A DNA stretch of 64,000 nucleotides from Callaeas wilsoni (lineage: Eukaryota > Chordata > Aves > Passeriformes > Callaeidae). The translations under genes and the position numbers were made by a program. Position 1 is the first letter of the stretch. Each line of letters begins with the position of its first letter. Under the pieces are notes generated by a model. That model worked only from the letters and a program-made list of their open reading frames with translations, searched no databases and had not been told where the DNA came from. The stretch spans positions 62,001 through 126,000 of the forward strand of contig VWPU01017439.1 in assembly GCA_013398955.1 (NCBI GenBank), written 5' to 3'. Positions 27,101 through 47,916 of this stretch are shown here, piece by piece.

Positions 27101-30100
27101 CTCACGGTTTATTTGTAGTATTACTAAAGTTGGTCGTTGTGTGTAAGGTTATGTCTTAAGTACGTGAATTCTTCTTCTTCAGAGGGAGCTCTTTTTTGAA
27201 TTTTACTGATTTATTCAAGGAAGGAGAACTTTCCCAATGGACTGAAAATACCATGTCGAAACAATTTCTAATGTAGGTTCAATAGAAAAACTACATGGAG
27301 TAAAAAAGTGTATTCTGGTCTACTTTCATCTCTCTCCACAACAGAACAAAAACACGTCTGAGGTTTGTTTGAGCTGGAAAAAAAAAATTAGGAGCACTGA
27401 AACAGCGGGTGGGGGAAAGGGCAGAGCAGCTGGAACAGGCTGATACTAAATGTTGCCAAATTTTATACAATCTCAATCTGAGAGGCCACTTTGGCTTTAA
27501 GTTCGAAAAATATTGACTTTATGCTCAGGAGACATAGGGAAATTTTTATACATGATTGAGATGAAATGTAAATGGAGCTACGTGGTTCAAGCTGGTTAAC
27601 ATCAGTTTCAGTTAAACACAGCCACAGGTGCAATGATTGCTTTACACAAAGGAACTCCAGCAACCAACATTTTCTTTTAATATTACAATATTCTTTGTGA
27701 TGGTTAGGGCTTGTTTTTCCAAAATGCTTTTCCAAGGAAAGCCACTTCTTTTAATTGCAACATCTATGACTTCCTAAGTATCATCTGCATTCTAGTTGTA
27801 TGTTCTCTGCTAGTTGCTTCTACATGAATTCCAGTGTGACTAGAGCAGCTGAAATTGTTTTTAGCTGCTCTGTAATGACATCTTCATCCTTAATAGCAGG
27901 AAAAGGAAAAATGTCACTAAAAGAAGTTAGAACTTTTGAACTAACTTTAGAACTAAGCAGACTCCAGAGGGTAAAACAGAGAAAGGAAATATAGATCAGG
28001 GCAAGTTCAAATTAATAAGGATGGCTGAGAAGCATAAGAAAAATATTTTAAGGTAGGTACTATTTTAATTATTATATACAGGAGAAAATTAATTAATCTT
28101 GAGAGAAGCGTTGTAATATTAGAATATAAAATTTTTAATTCCCTAAAGTCACATTTAATTTTTAAATGGCACATTTTCAGCAGTACTCCCATGGTTAGGG
28201 TGTGGCTGTAATTTTCTTGGAAAAATAAATCAGCATGAATGTTAGCACAGTGCAAATTAGTGTAAATTAAAGCACAACATAATCAATGAAGCCTAAAACA
28301 GCTTGTGAAGCCACACCTAGTACACCTTTCCATATTGGCCCTGTAATAAAACCCTTTGATAACTTTCCATGGGACAGACTCTCCTGTTTTCTGTGCTGCT
28401 GTGGTGACCCTTTCACATCACTGGCCTTCAGTACAGGTGCAAAACTCCAGCCGTGCAAAAGGCTTTCCAGGGCAGAATTTCACTGCACAGCAGCCAGTCC
28501 AAGAACCAGCTGTGCTGGGATTGTACCCAGCAGGAGCTTGTATGAAGTGGTTGTTAAAAGGCAGAGAAGGTAGTGACTCAAAGGAGGATTAAGTGCTTTT
28601 CCCTTGTTTTATATACCCAGTGATCTTATCCTACAACTGGTTTTTATCACTGTCGTTTCTGTGCAAACCAGCTCCAGTAGAGATATCTGTGAGTAAAATT
28701 ACATTAAAGATGATTCTTTGATATCTCCGAGATTGCATGCCTATCAGGACCATGGGATCAGCCTGAGAGGCTGAATTACCCACTTCCTGGGAGCTAGATA
28801 CTGTAAGGAGGAAGGTACAAGTGAGGGACAGTAATGACCATCCTGTAATTAAGATACAGGAACGGAAGCCCTGAAGGAATAGATTTGGAGTTGACTGTGC
28901 TACAAGGCTTACTCCATACCTGAAGCCTACTGAACATAATCACTTCAGCCCATCCAGTTTTAAAGTGAGCTCAAATGCTCTCTGTCTTGAAGTTCTAGTA
29001 GCGTTGGGTATTTTGGTACTTCGAGTATAGTAAAAGGACTATAAGCTCTCTTAGAGGTCTGTAATCATGGGCATCTCAAGAACTCTCACTCTTAAGAAAA
29101 AAACCCCTCCTTGACTTCAAGCAGGTGAGTATTTCATAAGAGGGAAACTATTGCAACATCATGCAATTTGCTTGCTGCTAGGTGAAGTATTTAATGTTCA
29201 GAACAACTGCTTAATGCTTCATGATGTGGATAAATTTAGGTGGTGCTCAGATGTCCATTATGTAAATTCTACCTCAAAGTAAATTTTAAGAATAATTTAA
29301 ACACAGAAAGATAAATTAATCTCTTTGTTCTTTAGGTTAGAAGACTTTCAGATGAGCAATTCTGCTAAACAATATTGCTACAGATGAGTCAAAAGAGTCT
29401 TAAGTTTTAAAGACCCAGCCTATTAAGTTTCTATTTGAAGTTATCTTTGAGCTCTAGCTTCTAGCTGAAGTCCCTTAAGATTGATTTGTCCCAAATGACT
29501 TCCACACACATGCCCAGCTCCTGGATTGCTGTGGTGTGGATCCCTGCATGGAACCGGCCGACCAGCAGATGTCCCCAAATTCTACATAATCACTCTTAGC
29601 GCTTCTGAACTCTTCAGCACCCGTTTGCATGTTCCAAAGGATGAAGCCACTGGAGGCCACAAATACTCTTGCTGCTTATTCACATTCTTGTAGAAACTGA
29701 AGTTCTGAGGTGGGGAATGCGTGCTGCTGACACAAAGCACTTTTATTGTAACAGAAAAATTGTCTGGATATCAGCTGACTTTATGACACACTGCCTATTA
29801 CTTGACTGTCCCTTGTTTTATTTTCAAAAGCACTCTAATTTTTTTTTCCCTAGAATAGCAATCCCCATCCAAATATGACCAGTAACGCTTCTATATGGAG
29901 GTTCACTCACAAGAGGCAAGACTTTTTCCAAACTGGTATCAATGATTTTGACTTGGATATTACAAAACTCATTAACTACATTCTTTCTGCGCATCAAATG
30001 CTGCTTTTACAATTCCCCTCAAACTGTTTTAAAGCTAAGGAGCTTGTAGGAGGTTGTAGATGCAAAAGCTGCTTTGTGGTGAAGGAATGAAGAGAGGCAG

Positions 30101-31034
30101 GTTAGTGAGAAATATAGGAGACACACTGAGCCATGTGTTCTAGCTCTTCTTGCCTCACCAAAAACACCAGAAACTTACCTGATTTGTTATAAAACAGACT
30201 ACACTAGTATGTAGGAGCAAGAGGACTTGGAAGAAAGAGTGTAAATTATAGCAGATTTTTTTGGAACATGAAGATTTGCTTCTTAGGGGCACTGAAAATT
30301 AATTCTTTTCACTATTAGAAGAACACAGCTACAAACAAAAGTATTAACACACACCCCCATGAAATTAAAGACAACTGCCCAAAATGAGGTGAACTGGCAT
30401 TGAAAATTTATCCATTTCAGAAATCTATACATTTAGATACAAAAGGGAATTAACACAAAAATTTACATATTTGCAACTCTTGTATTACACAGGTGAAGAC
30501 TGTGTTATGCTTTAAATAGATGTTTACAATTTAAAAATCTTCTGAGTGTAAGGTTGAGAAAACAATCAAATATCTGAATAGGGCCCCAAAGAGAGCATGC
30601 CATAAATAGAACCATCATGACACAATGAAATCAATTATTCCCAGACAGAGAAATTCTTACTCTGTAGACAGTATATGTGAACATTACACGAAACTTGAAC
30701 TTACTCTGATATACACATAACTGTTTGCCAAAAAAGTTTTTTAAATGCTGTCTTGGCTGAGCCTTCTTTAGAGAGATCATGTTGGGGTAGTGAACCACAG
30801 GGATACTAATTTAAAATAAAAGAAATTAGACTTAAAATTAAGATTCTGTTGAATGTTGGATATTTTAAGTACTTTACATTCTTTACACACGTAAGCCCTA
30901 TTACAGCGGGAACAGAGATCAAAAGACTGATACTCTGTATGTCTGTGTCTCTTGAAAAAGATGGAGGCAGAGTTTCCTGCCTCAATTCCTATGTATGATC
31001 CTCATATTCCATCTGATTAGTAATGAAAATTCCC
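24180..31034. other. Intergenic region between ADD1 promoter and SH3BP2 3' end
   Basis: About 7 kb with no recognisable exon, RNA gene or clear mobile element. Moderately GC-rich patches near 25.3-25.8 kb contain longer ORFs on both strands with no similarity I can name. Confidence 0.6.
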
Positions 31035-32548
31035 TGGAGAATAAATCCTGGTTTATTGTTTTCATTTAAAAAAAATTCTTATTCTGTAATGTTTTGTTAT
31101 GATTTTAAAGTTGTGACCATCTAATGGTAACAAGATTAAAATGGGCATGTATAAACTTTGAAAAGGTGACAGGAAAAAGAAAAGTTGATTGACACAGATT
31201 AACTGATAAAATCTAGATACATTCTCTTTCAGGAGTGGCAGTATTTTTTTACTATTACTACAAGTCCTGTAAACATTATTAGAGTATGAGACCATTATGA
31301 CAGTATTTTTGGATCAACAGAATTACTTAAAAGATTATTAAAATAAATTTCTTCTCCAAGAGTAATTTTGGTATAAATATCAAGCCCTTGGATTTGGGAT
31401 ACTGTCCCCAGAATATTAAGGGTCAAATGGTAAAAGCACCCTGGTAATGTCAATCATCGGTAGTATATTAAAAACAGATTTTGTTTTTCATGCAACTATA
31501 AACTGAGTAGAAATTCTAATAATGGAAAATTTGGTGGTAGCAGACCAGGGTAGTGTGTTTTGCCCTAGAACAGAAAAGAATTCAATGGGCTGACAACCTG
31601 TTCCTAAGAGAATGACAATAAGGATTTATGGAGTGATAGGAGCATCACAATCATGGTTTCAGGTGGTTTTTTGTGCTCTGTTTTAAAGAACCTTTGACTA
31701 TGGGAACGTGAGATAAAACTGCTGGTTGGAATTTGGAACAATCAAATGGCTCCCTTCCCTTCCCCTTAAATCTCAAGTAGCCCTTTCTCTTTTCTCACAC
31801 TCTTTAAAAATACCGGTGGCACGAACCCTTCCAGTTCAGAACTAGGTAATGGGGCTCCCATGAAAGCCAAATCAATATTGTTCCACACTTATCTGAAGTG
31901 CATGTCATTAAGCATTATGTGGGATGCCACACCCAAATCAGCCAGCTAGTACCTGATAATGATACCTGTACTCAGAAGGTACAAGAACGTATGAGGTGGC
32001 TTAAAAAAAAGCCGCATTTCCTGATCATCTTTACCTATAGTAAATCAAATAATTTGCACAGAAATCTTCATTATGTACACATCAACTATACAAGTCATAC
32101 AAAATATCTCAGTTGAGCACCAATGCTGACTTTAGGAGTAGTACTTCCAAGTCAGAGTATTAGTATTCCCTGTCACAAATAAATTCTGACATACTTTCAG
32201 AAGTGTCCATTTTCTGCATCAGCTGTATTCAGACCACTCTGTTTGTGTTCATCTTCAACATTCCAAGGATATTAGTAATAGCAGCAGTTTTATAAAATGT
32301 GTGGGTATCCTGGACAGCTTTCACAGCATAATCAGTTCAGATCTTTGTAAAAGAAAAGACCATAAAATCCGCTGATCTGGACTTTAAGACTTTACCAAAA
32401 GTTCATTAAATGGCATTTATATTACAATTCATGTGAGAATAAAGGTGGACACAGACTCAGTTTGTGTGTGCAAACAACGGGATGTCCAACAGCGGCAGGA
32501 GTCCTGTCCTCAAGGGCAGCAGGGTGTCAGTGAACCATGGCTGTCATG
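31035..32548 (-). other. SH3BP2: Predicted SH3BP2 3'UTR
   Basis: This stretch follows the stop codon and has no long ORF. The first canonical AATAAA seen on the minus strand downstream of the stop is at 31057-31052, so the transcript could end near 31035, giving a 3'UTR of about 1.5 kb. The end is a prediction. Noncanonical signals such as CATAAA near 31.6 kb could give shorter forms. Confidence 0.45.
31052..31057 (-). terminator. Candidate SH3BP2 poly(A) signal AATAAA
   Basis: TTTATT on the plus strand reads AATAAA on the minus strand, 1.5 kb after the SH3BP2 stop. No strongly GT-rich element is obvious just downstream, so support is moderate. Confidence 0.4.
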
Positions 32549-42046
<9,498 letters not shown>

Positions 42047-42116
42047 TCTGAAATTTAGAGTAATTAAATACAGTTTAAAACCCAGATTTTACTTTAAGGA
42101 ATGAGTACTGAGAAGC

Positions 42117-42142
42117 AAAGCTTGTTTCCTTAAACAAGCTTT
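42117..42142. repeat. Perfect 11-bp inverted repeat, 4-nt loop
   Basis: AAAGCTTGTTT, loop CCTT, AAACAAGCTTT. In transcript sense it lies 70-95 nt upstream of the acceptor of the first SH3BP2 coding exon, just beyond the usual branch-point zone. Confidence 0.85.
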
Positions 42143-43631
42143 CCAAACAACTAATGTGGTTCAGCACTCAAGAATGTAACACAGACAGCGTGTTCAAAGA
42201 TTCCAGGAACTTTGTAATGTATAAAAACCATGGTGCAAAAAGCCCCGAATTATTTTTATACAGCTCTCAAAAGTGATTGACAGTTGTTGAAACAAAGGAA
42301 AAGTGCTTAGTAAACGTTACTTAAGTATTTATGTTTTAAAAATACTCCAGATAACACCGCAAGACTTAATCAGGCAGGTGACTGGAAAGAAAATTGGTTT
42401 CTTCTCCCAAGTGCTACATGACACATGTATATACAGAAAATGTCATTTTCTGTGCAACGAGGGAATCGAGTCAAAGTTTAGTAACTGCAGCATCCAATAC
42501 TACTTACTCTTAATATTTACATGTTTTATTCTTTGACTCTTCATTCTTTAATTAAAGGATTAGTATATAATCTCATACTGGATGTTACATGTGACAGCAT
42601 CCTGTGCAAATGAAGTTCATCTCAGATTGCTGCAGGCTTCCATTTAATTTATATATCAATTATTAATGTAATGCTCCACCAAGCATTGCTGCAGCTACCA
42701 CTCTCTCTGCTGTCATCTTAAACCAAAAAGATTGGTTTCTGAGGTAGTAACTTGTTCTGATACACCATTATGAGCCCTTTCTTTCTTCAACTGGTTACAG
42801 AACTATGCAAAAAATCCTACTGTGTCATGGAGAAAAGAAATCACGCCTGGATAGAATGGGAATTTTGACCTAGACATAAAAGGGTCTGTTATCAACGGTG
42901 TAGGGCTAGAGACCTTCGCCGGAAAAAGGCAAACTAATGAAGTTCCAGTTAATTAATTTTTGATAAAGGAATGATGGTTTAAAACTTTAGAGCTTTCAGT
43001 GCAGGACTGAAATTTAATGGCTCTTGTTCATTTCTCCTTTACCCAAAGGGGACAGTAAGGGAGGTAAATAGTGAGGCTCAGCACAGAATCCAAGAGCATC
43101 AGCACAACACCCTACCCAAGCACTTGTCCCCTCCAACCTAAAATGGCTTTTCCCATTCTGAAAAGAATGAAGAAGTGTTTCAGATTTGTTGACCTGCAAC
43201 AGCAAAGTATGTATCCATTGCATGGGTTAGGAAAACAGAAATGCAAGTCAATGGATCTTTCAGTTTAGATCTAACTGCTTACCGTTTGCCAATGACACAT
43301 ATGTGGGAAAGAGTGGAAATGCCTAGCAATTTCTACCAGGAGAGTTTAAACTAAATTAAATTCTCTAGGCAGCCTAGAAGACTTAATCACAAAAACTAGG
43401 TTTTGGTCCCTGGTGTTAAAAAGAAGGCAAAGCCAGAGAAGATATGATCCAAGGCCCTAAAAAGGCTCTCAGAGCAGACACGTCAAGGCACCCTGGTATC
43501 CCAATTTTCCCCCAGGACCTCCTTGCTCACCAAAAGGTAAGTTGCTTTTGTTCTACTCAGCTACATCCTTCCTTCTGCTGTTTTCTCCCTGTTCTTATTA
43601 AATGACTGAGATCTTTCCAAGCTGAGTTATT

Positions 43632-43652
43632 TCCTCCTCCTCCTCCTCCTCC
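43632..43652 (+). repeat. (TCC)7 microsatellite
   Basis: Seven uninterrupted TCC units. Confidence 0.95.
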
Positions 43653-43716
43653 ACAAAATATCTAGCAACGGCAATGTGTCCAAAAAGGGGCTACTCACTT
43701 TTTTAAAGTTTTTAAG

Positions 43717-43749
43717 AATAATAATCATAATAATAATAAAAAAAAAAAT
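43717..43749 (+). repeat. AAT-rich microsatellite ending in poly(A)
   Basis: Imperfect AAT units followed by a run of A. Confidence 0.9.
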
Positions 43750-45085
43750 AGTAGCAGAAGCTAACATCCCCCCTGCCCCCCTAAATCCTTCTAATTATTT
43801 CTCCACATCTTGCAGAGAAGTTGAAGTGAGGGAAATGGAGAGTGTTACCCAGCTGGCTGCTGACGCCAAACCACATTAATACTGCTAAGAGTGATTTCCT
43901 TGAAATAAGGATTGCAAAGGCAAGTCCTGGGCTTATTCTTTTAAGAACATGCACACCAACATTTAAGCATTAGAACTTAATTTAAGTTACTTCAGTCTGT
44001 TTCTAGTTATGTTCAGAAAAAAGACTAAGTAAAAATGAAACCTTTTCATTCAAATAAATATACTCTGATGCTACTTTTCTAACTTCAGTCTCAATGCCAC
44101 CCAACAGTTTCAAGTTCATCTTGGGTCTTCCAATCCTCTGTACCTTTACTACAAAGAACAGAAGAAAGGATTGAAGCACCCAGTGTGTGGTGTGAAACTG
44201 TTTCAGTGTTCTGTATGTAGGTTGAAAACCTATCAGAAGAGGTGGAGTAGTTAAATGTCTCAGAGAGGTTATCCAAAACAGCCAGTAAGTTGAAATTTCT
44301 AGGAAGCCAAAGTCAAACACTGGCAATAAGTATATGCAACCCTAGGTAAATAAAGAAAGCAGAAATATTTATCCCAGTCATGTTGGCCTTCTGCAGAGGA
44401 GTACAGCAGTCAGACTACTCACTAAAGCATGTCTGGATGGGCATTTTCTCCTCTACCTGAAAACCCAGAATTTAAGGCAGACAGGAAAAAAAATAATTAT
44501 GGAAGCAGAGGAGCCAGCAGGGGGGGAAAAAAAAAAAAATCCAGTTCTACAGTGTGATGACTACGGGATTTAACTGAGAGGAAAGGACAGCAGAGTATCG
44601 CGTTCTGCTTCCCCTTTTCACTTTTTTCTTACTTTTGGCTACTTACTATAAAACAGCCCTGAAAATTGAGACCAAAACTTAGAACTTCCCCAGCCCAGCT
44701 AAGTGAATAAAAGAAGTGAGTAAAAGGAGACACAGCTGAAATCCATGCCATCAAGTACACACTACATGAACTAAAGAGCCCACCTAATGCACCAGGCTTT
44801 TCAACAGACTGAGAAGCAGCTAAGCCTATTATCGGGATTTCAGTGTGACTTATAACACTCCTCATCACATCTGTGCACTCCTCAAGCACTTTCATTTGCA
44901 GGCACATAGCAGACTCTTAGGGAAGACCTCTGTATTCCGAGTTGGAATCTTTCAGTTAGGCTGCTAAAATGCATTTAAGTACTTTGACTCTAGTCCCAGG
45001 CACATTTTTCTTCTTTTCGTGACTGTAGAAAACAGTTCTGTAAGGACAGATGTTGCTATTTTGCATCACACTGCTGGGAAAAAGC

Positions 45086-45122
45086 TTTTTTTTTTTTTTT
45101 TAGATTTGTCAAAACAAATCTA
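45086..45122. repeat. T tract followed by an 8-bp hairpin
   Basis: A run of T leads into TAGATTTG, loop TCAAAA, CAAATCTA, a perfect 8-bp inverted repeat (45101-45122). Confidence 0.85.
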
Positions 45123-47591
45123 ACTGCAAAATCTTTATTGTAGAGGTGGGAGAGAAGAAGGAAAAAATGGACGCTCAAAGATTTTTGTGGTCTTAGCATC
45201 TACATGGCATCTACCATCTACGTATGGTTGCCTTTAGCTCACTGAATCATTCCTTCAACTTTTGATATTCCTGTTGTAACTTCTTTAACACGTTACACCA
45301 AGAACAGACGGATGTTGCGGTACCAGGTACACACCATGGCAGTCGCTGAAGTCACTGCAGAGCCTGTTAACTTTGGCATGACTGAGAACAGAAGGATATT
45401 TCTCAGTTGTTTCTTATGCAGTTACATTCTTACACTACAGGCCAAAGCCCCCGTTAGGCATTTTCACCTCTGGTGTATAGGAGAACCTCTTCCACAGGAC
45501 TGACAACCAAGTTAACAGAAAGGGCTCACTCAGTGCAGCCAAAGCTCCTCCTGACACTGGTCCTCTGTTACAAACAGAAGGCAACATCCCCCATGCAGTG
45601 TTTGGTGAAAGCTTCTAGTAATAGCTACACACTTTATTCCTCTTCCCACTCACCAAGGAACCAGATGCATATTTTTAAATCAATTTTTTCCACCAAGCCC
45701 CACACCTGTAGCATGTGGCTATTGAATTAACCTTCTCCCCCACTGAATGGAACCCTCTGAACCAGAACAGGATGGCAGCAGTGAGGAAAAGGTCTTGCAT
45801 CACTCTGTTTCTCAGGTGATCCCCGTGACAATTCTATGCCTGTGAGGGAGATGAAAGGCCTTGGAGTGTAGTAGGAGAAACAGTAGAACAGCAGTTTCTA
45901 GGATGTGCTTCATCATTCAAGAGTGCTTTTGGAAAGACAGAACAGTGCAATCAGCACTCTGGAGCATGATATAGAGCTTATACAATCACTATTGTAACTA
46001 CTTCATATATACAAACTGGTCTGCCAGACTGAAAACCAAACCAATTTGCAGTGTATTGCTAATGTACCAATAAAGTCAGTCCAAGTCTATCACACGAGTA
46101 TACTTTTCTCAAACACTTTCACAATGAGCCATTTTTTATTTCAAAGTACCCTGAAGTTTAAACAGCATGAAAAAAAGTGAAATTACACACTCCATCCTGT
46201 AACCAGGATAAGGCCAGTCAGATGCAGAAGTATTTTCTGAATCACAGTACTGCTACCAAGCTCAAACTCCGAATGCATAGCAGACTTCTGTTATTCTGTA
46301 GCAGGTAAATGTACACAGGGTGAAGCAATTTTAATCTATCCTCTCACACAGTGTATAGGCAATAGATTGGAGGCTAGGGCATAATTTACAGGCTTGAAGT
46401 CCCTCCATGAGTAAAAGCAAAATTCTGCCACATTAAAAATCTGGATTACATTATAGAAGAACACTTACCCCTCTTGGCCCTAAGAGCTACTGGCATTTAG
46501 CCCAATTAGAGCAAATACAAGCTGATTCAATTAAGGATTGCTTTCTGGAAGAGTCCTCGGTTCTTGCTTAAATTCAGCAGAATATGTGGCAGATGTGATG
46601 GTCTCCGCATCTTGCGGTATATAGGCGAAAAAACATTACCCTCATCTCTGAGACTACAGCTGCCAAAAGTTGTTTTAAAAGATCTCACTTGTTATAATAA
46701 TTATTTATGATCTGTCCCAGAGCCCAGTTTGGTCATGCTGGAAAAAACAAAAAAAAGCCTCCAAAGCTGCAGCACAAAAAGTAAACCTGATCTGAATTTG
46801 TAACAAAGCTCTCTATGCCAATTACGTCTGAGAACTTTTTAAACTGCAATCTCATAACCCCTAGTCTTTAAATTTTACTTGTTAGTAAAATCTAGATAAG
46901 CCAGATGCTAGTTTACTTCTGAATACATAACTTACAAATAACATGACATCTGTAACACAACTTACAGAAATGAATGTATTCCTCATATCATGCAGAGGGA
47001 GACGGAAGCATCAGGCTTTACCAAAAATGAGGCAGCATTACACACTGCAGAACAGGAAAGGTTTCCCCTATATGCTCTCAGCAATTCTAAGCAAGAATGA
47101 TTTCTCTGATTCAACCATCTAAACATTTGCCATCTGTTCTTAAAACTGCTTTCTGCAAAATCATCAGGTCTCTTGTCCATTTATTAACCATTCTCTAGTA
47201 CTTCTGAAATACTTCTCCATATCTCTCCTACTTTTTTGGTTACACATTCCATTTCTTAATACTTCTAACAGCCCCTTTCACAATACTCTCTCAGAAAGAT
47301 TAATAGCAGAGTACAAACACCGAAGTAAAAAAAAAATCTTACAAGACAAAGGGAACAGAGAAATAAGCCTGACAGAGACACTGTGTAACTAAATTTACTC
47401 TCTTTAACTTGTTTCAACATGCTTTTCTCTTCTGGCAAAAGTTTTCAACCAACAACCAACTCATCTCTTCCCCCTCCAATTCCTTATGAGTTAAAAGTAT
47501 TTTAGCTGAGATACTATATTCTACTCTTAGCTGTAATCTGCTCTCTGAAGGAGAAAAGATGACAGAAATACAAGCCACAAAAAGCACTAAC

Positions 47592-47701
47592 CTGGTGACC
47601 TTGTCTGACCGACACATAGTTTTTCTGCTGACAGTTTCACCGAACGATTGTTTCCTTTGTGATGACAAAGCCATTAACAACTTATGACCCCTTTCAGGCA
47701 T
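47592..47701 (-). CDS. Candidate alternative first coding exon of SH3BP2 (speculative)
   Basis: On the minus strand an ATG at 47701 (G at -3) opens 36 codons, MPERGHKLLMALSSQRKQSF and a basic remainder ending CRSDKVT. A possible donor follows at ACCAG|GTTAGTG. Joined to the exon at 42047, AG plus A makes Arg and the frame runs directly into the SH3BP2 start Met, adding 37 residues. ETS, ETS-IRF and GATA motifs lie 90-215 bp upstream. Weak points are T at donor +3, an out-of-frame ATG just upstream at about 47712, and a one-in-three chance of frame agreement. I do not recognise the peptide. Confidence 0.3.
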
Positions 47702-47789
47702 GGCAGGAACATCTCTGCACTTCTCCCACGTCTGGGTGCTCCCAGGCTGAAAGCCACAGCTGTAGCTGCTGTCTGCTCAACGCACAAAA

Positions 47790-47916
47790 GGAAAAGAAAC
47801 CCTGCCCCAACTGCTCGTGCATCTGCACTGCACTGTGGCCAAAAGTGACGCCGAGGCAATGACTTGTTTCCTCTGTTACTTCCTGTTTCCCCCACTGTCA
47901 GAGGGCAGCACTATCT
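47790..47916 (-). promoter_or_regulatory. Putative haematopoietic promoter cluster (PU.1/ETS, ETS-IRF composite, GATA)
   Basis: The minus strand reads GAAACAGGAAGTAAC around 47878-47889, a good PU.1/ETS match. The plus strand has GGAAAAGAAA at 47790-47799, fitting the ETS-IRF composite GGAANNGAAA. The minus strand has AGATAG at 47916-47911. No TATA box was seen in the minus orientation. The cluster sits just upstream of the candidate alternative exon, and SH3BP2 acts in myeloid and lymphoid cells. These are motif matches only. Confidence 0.35.
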
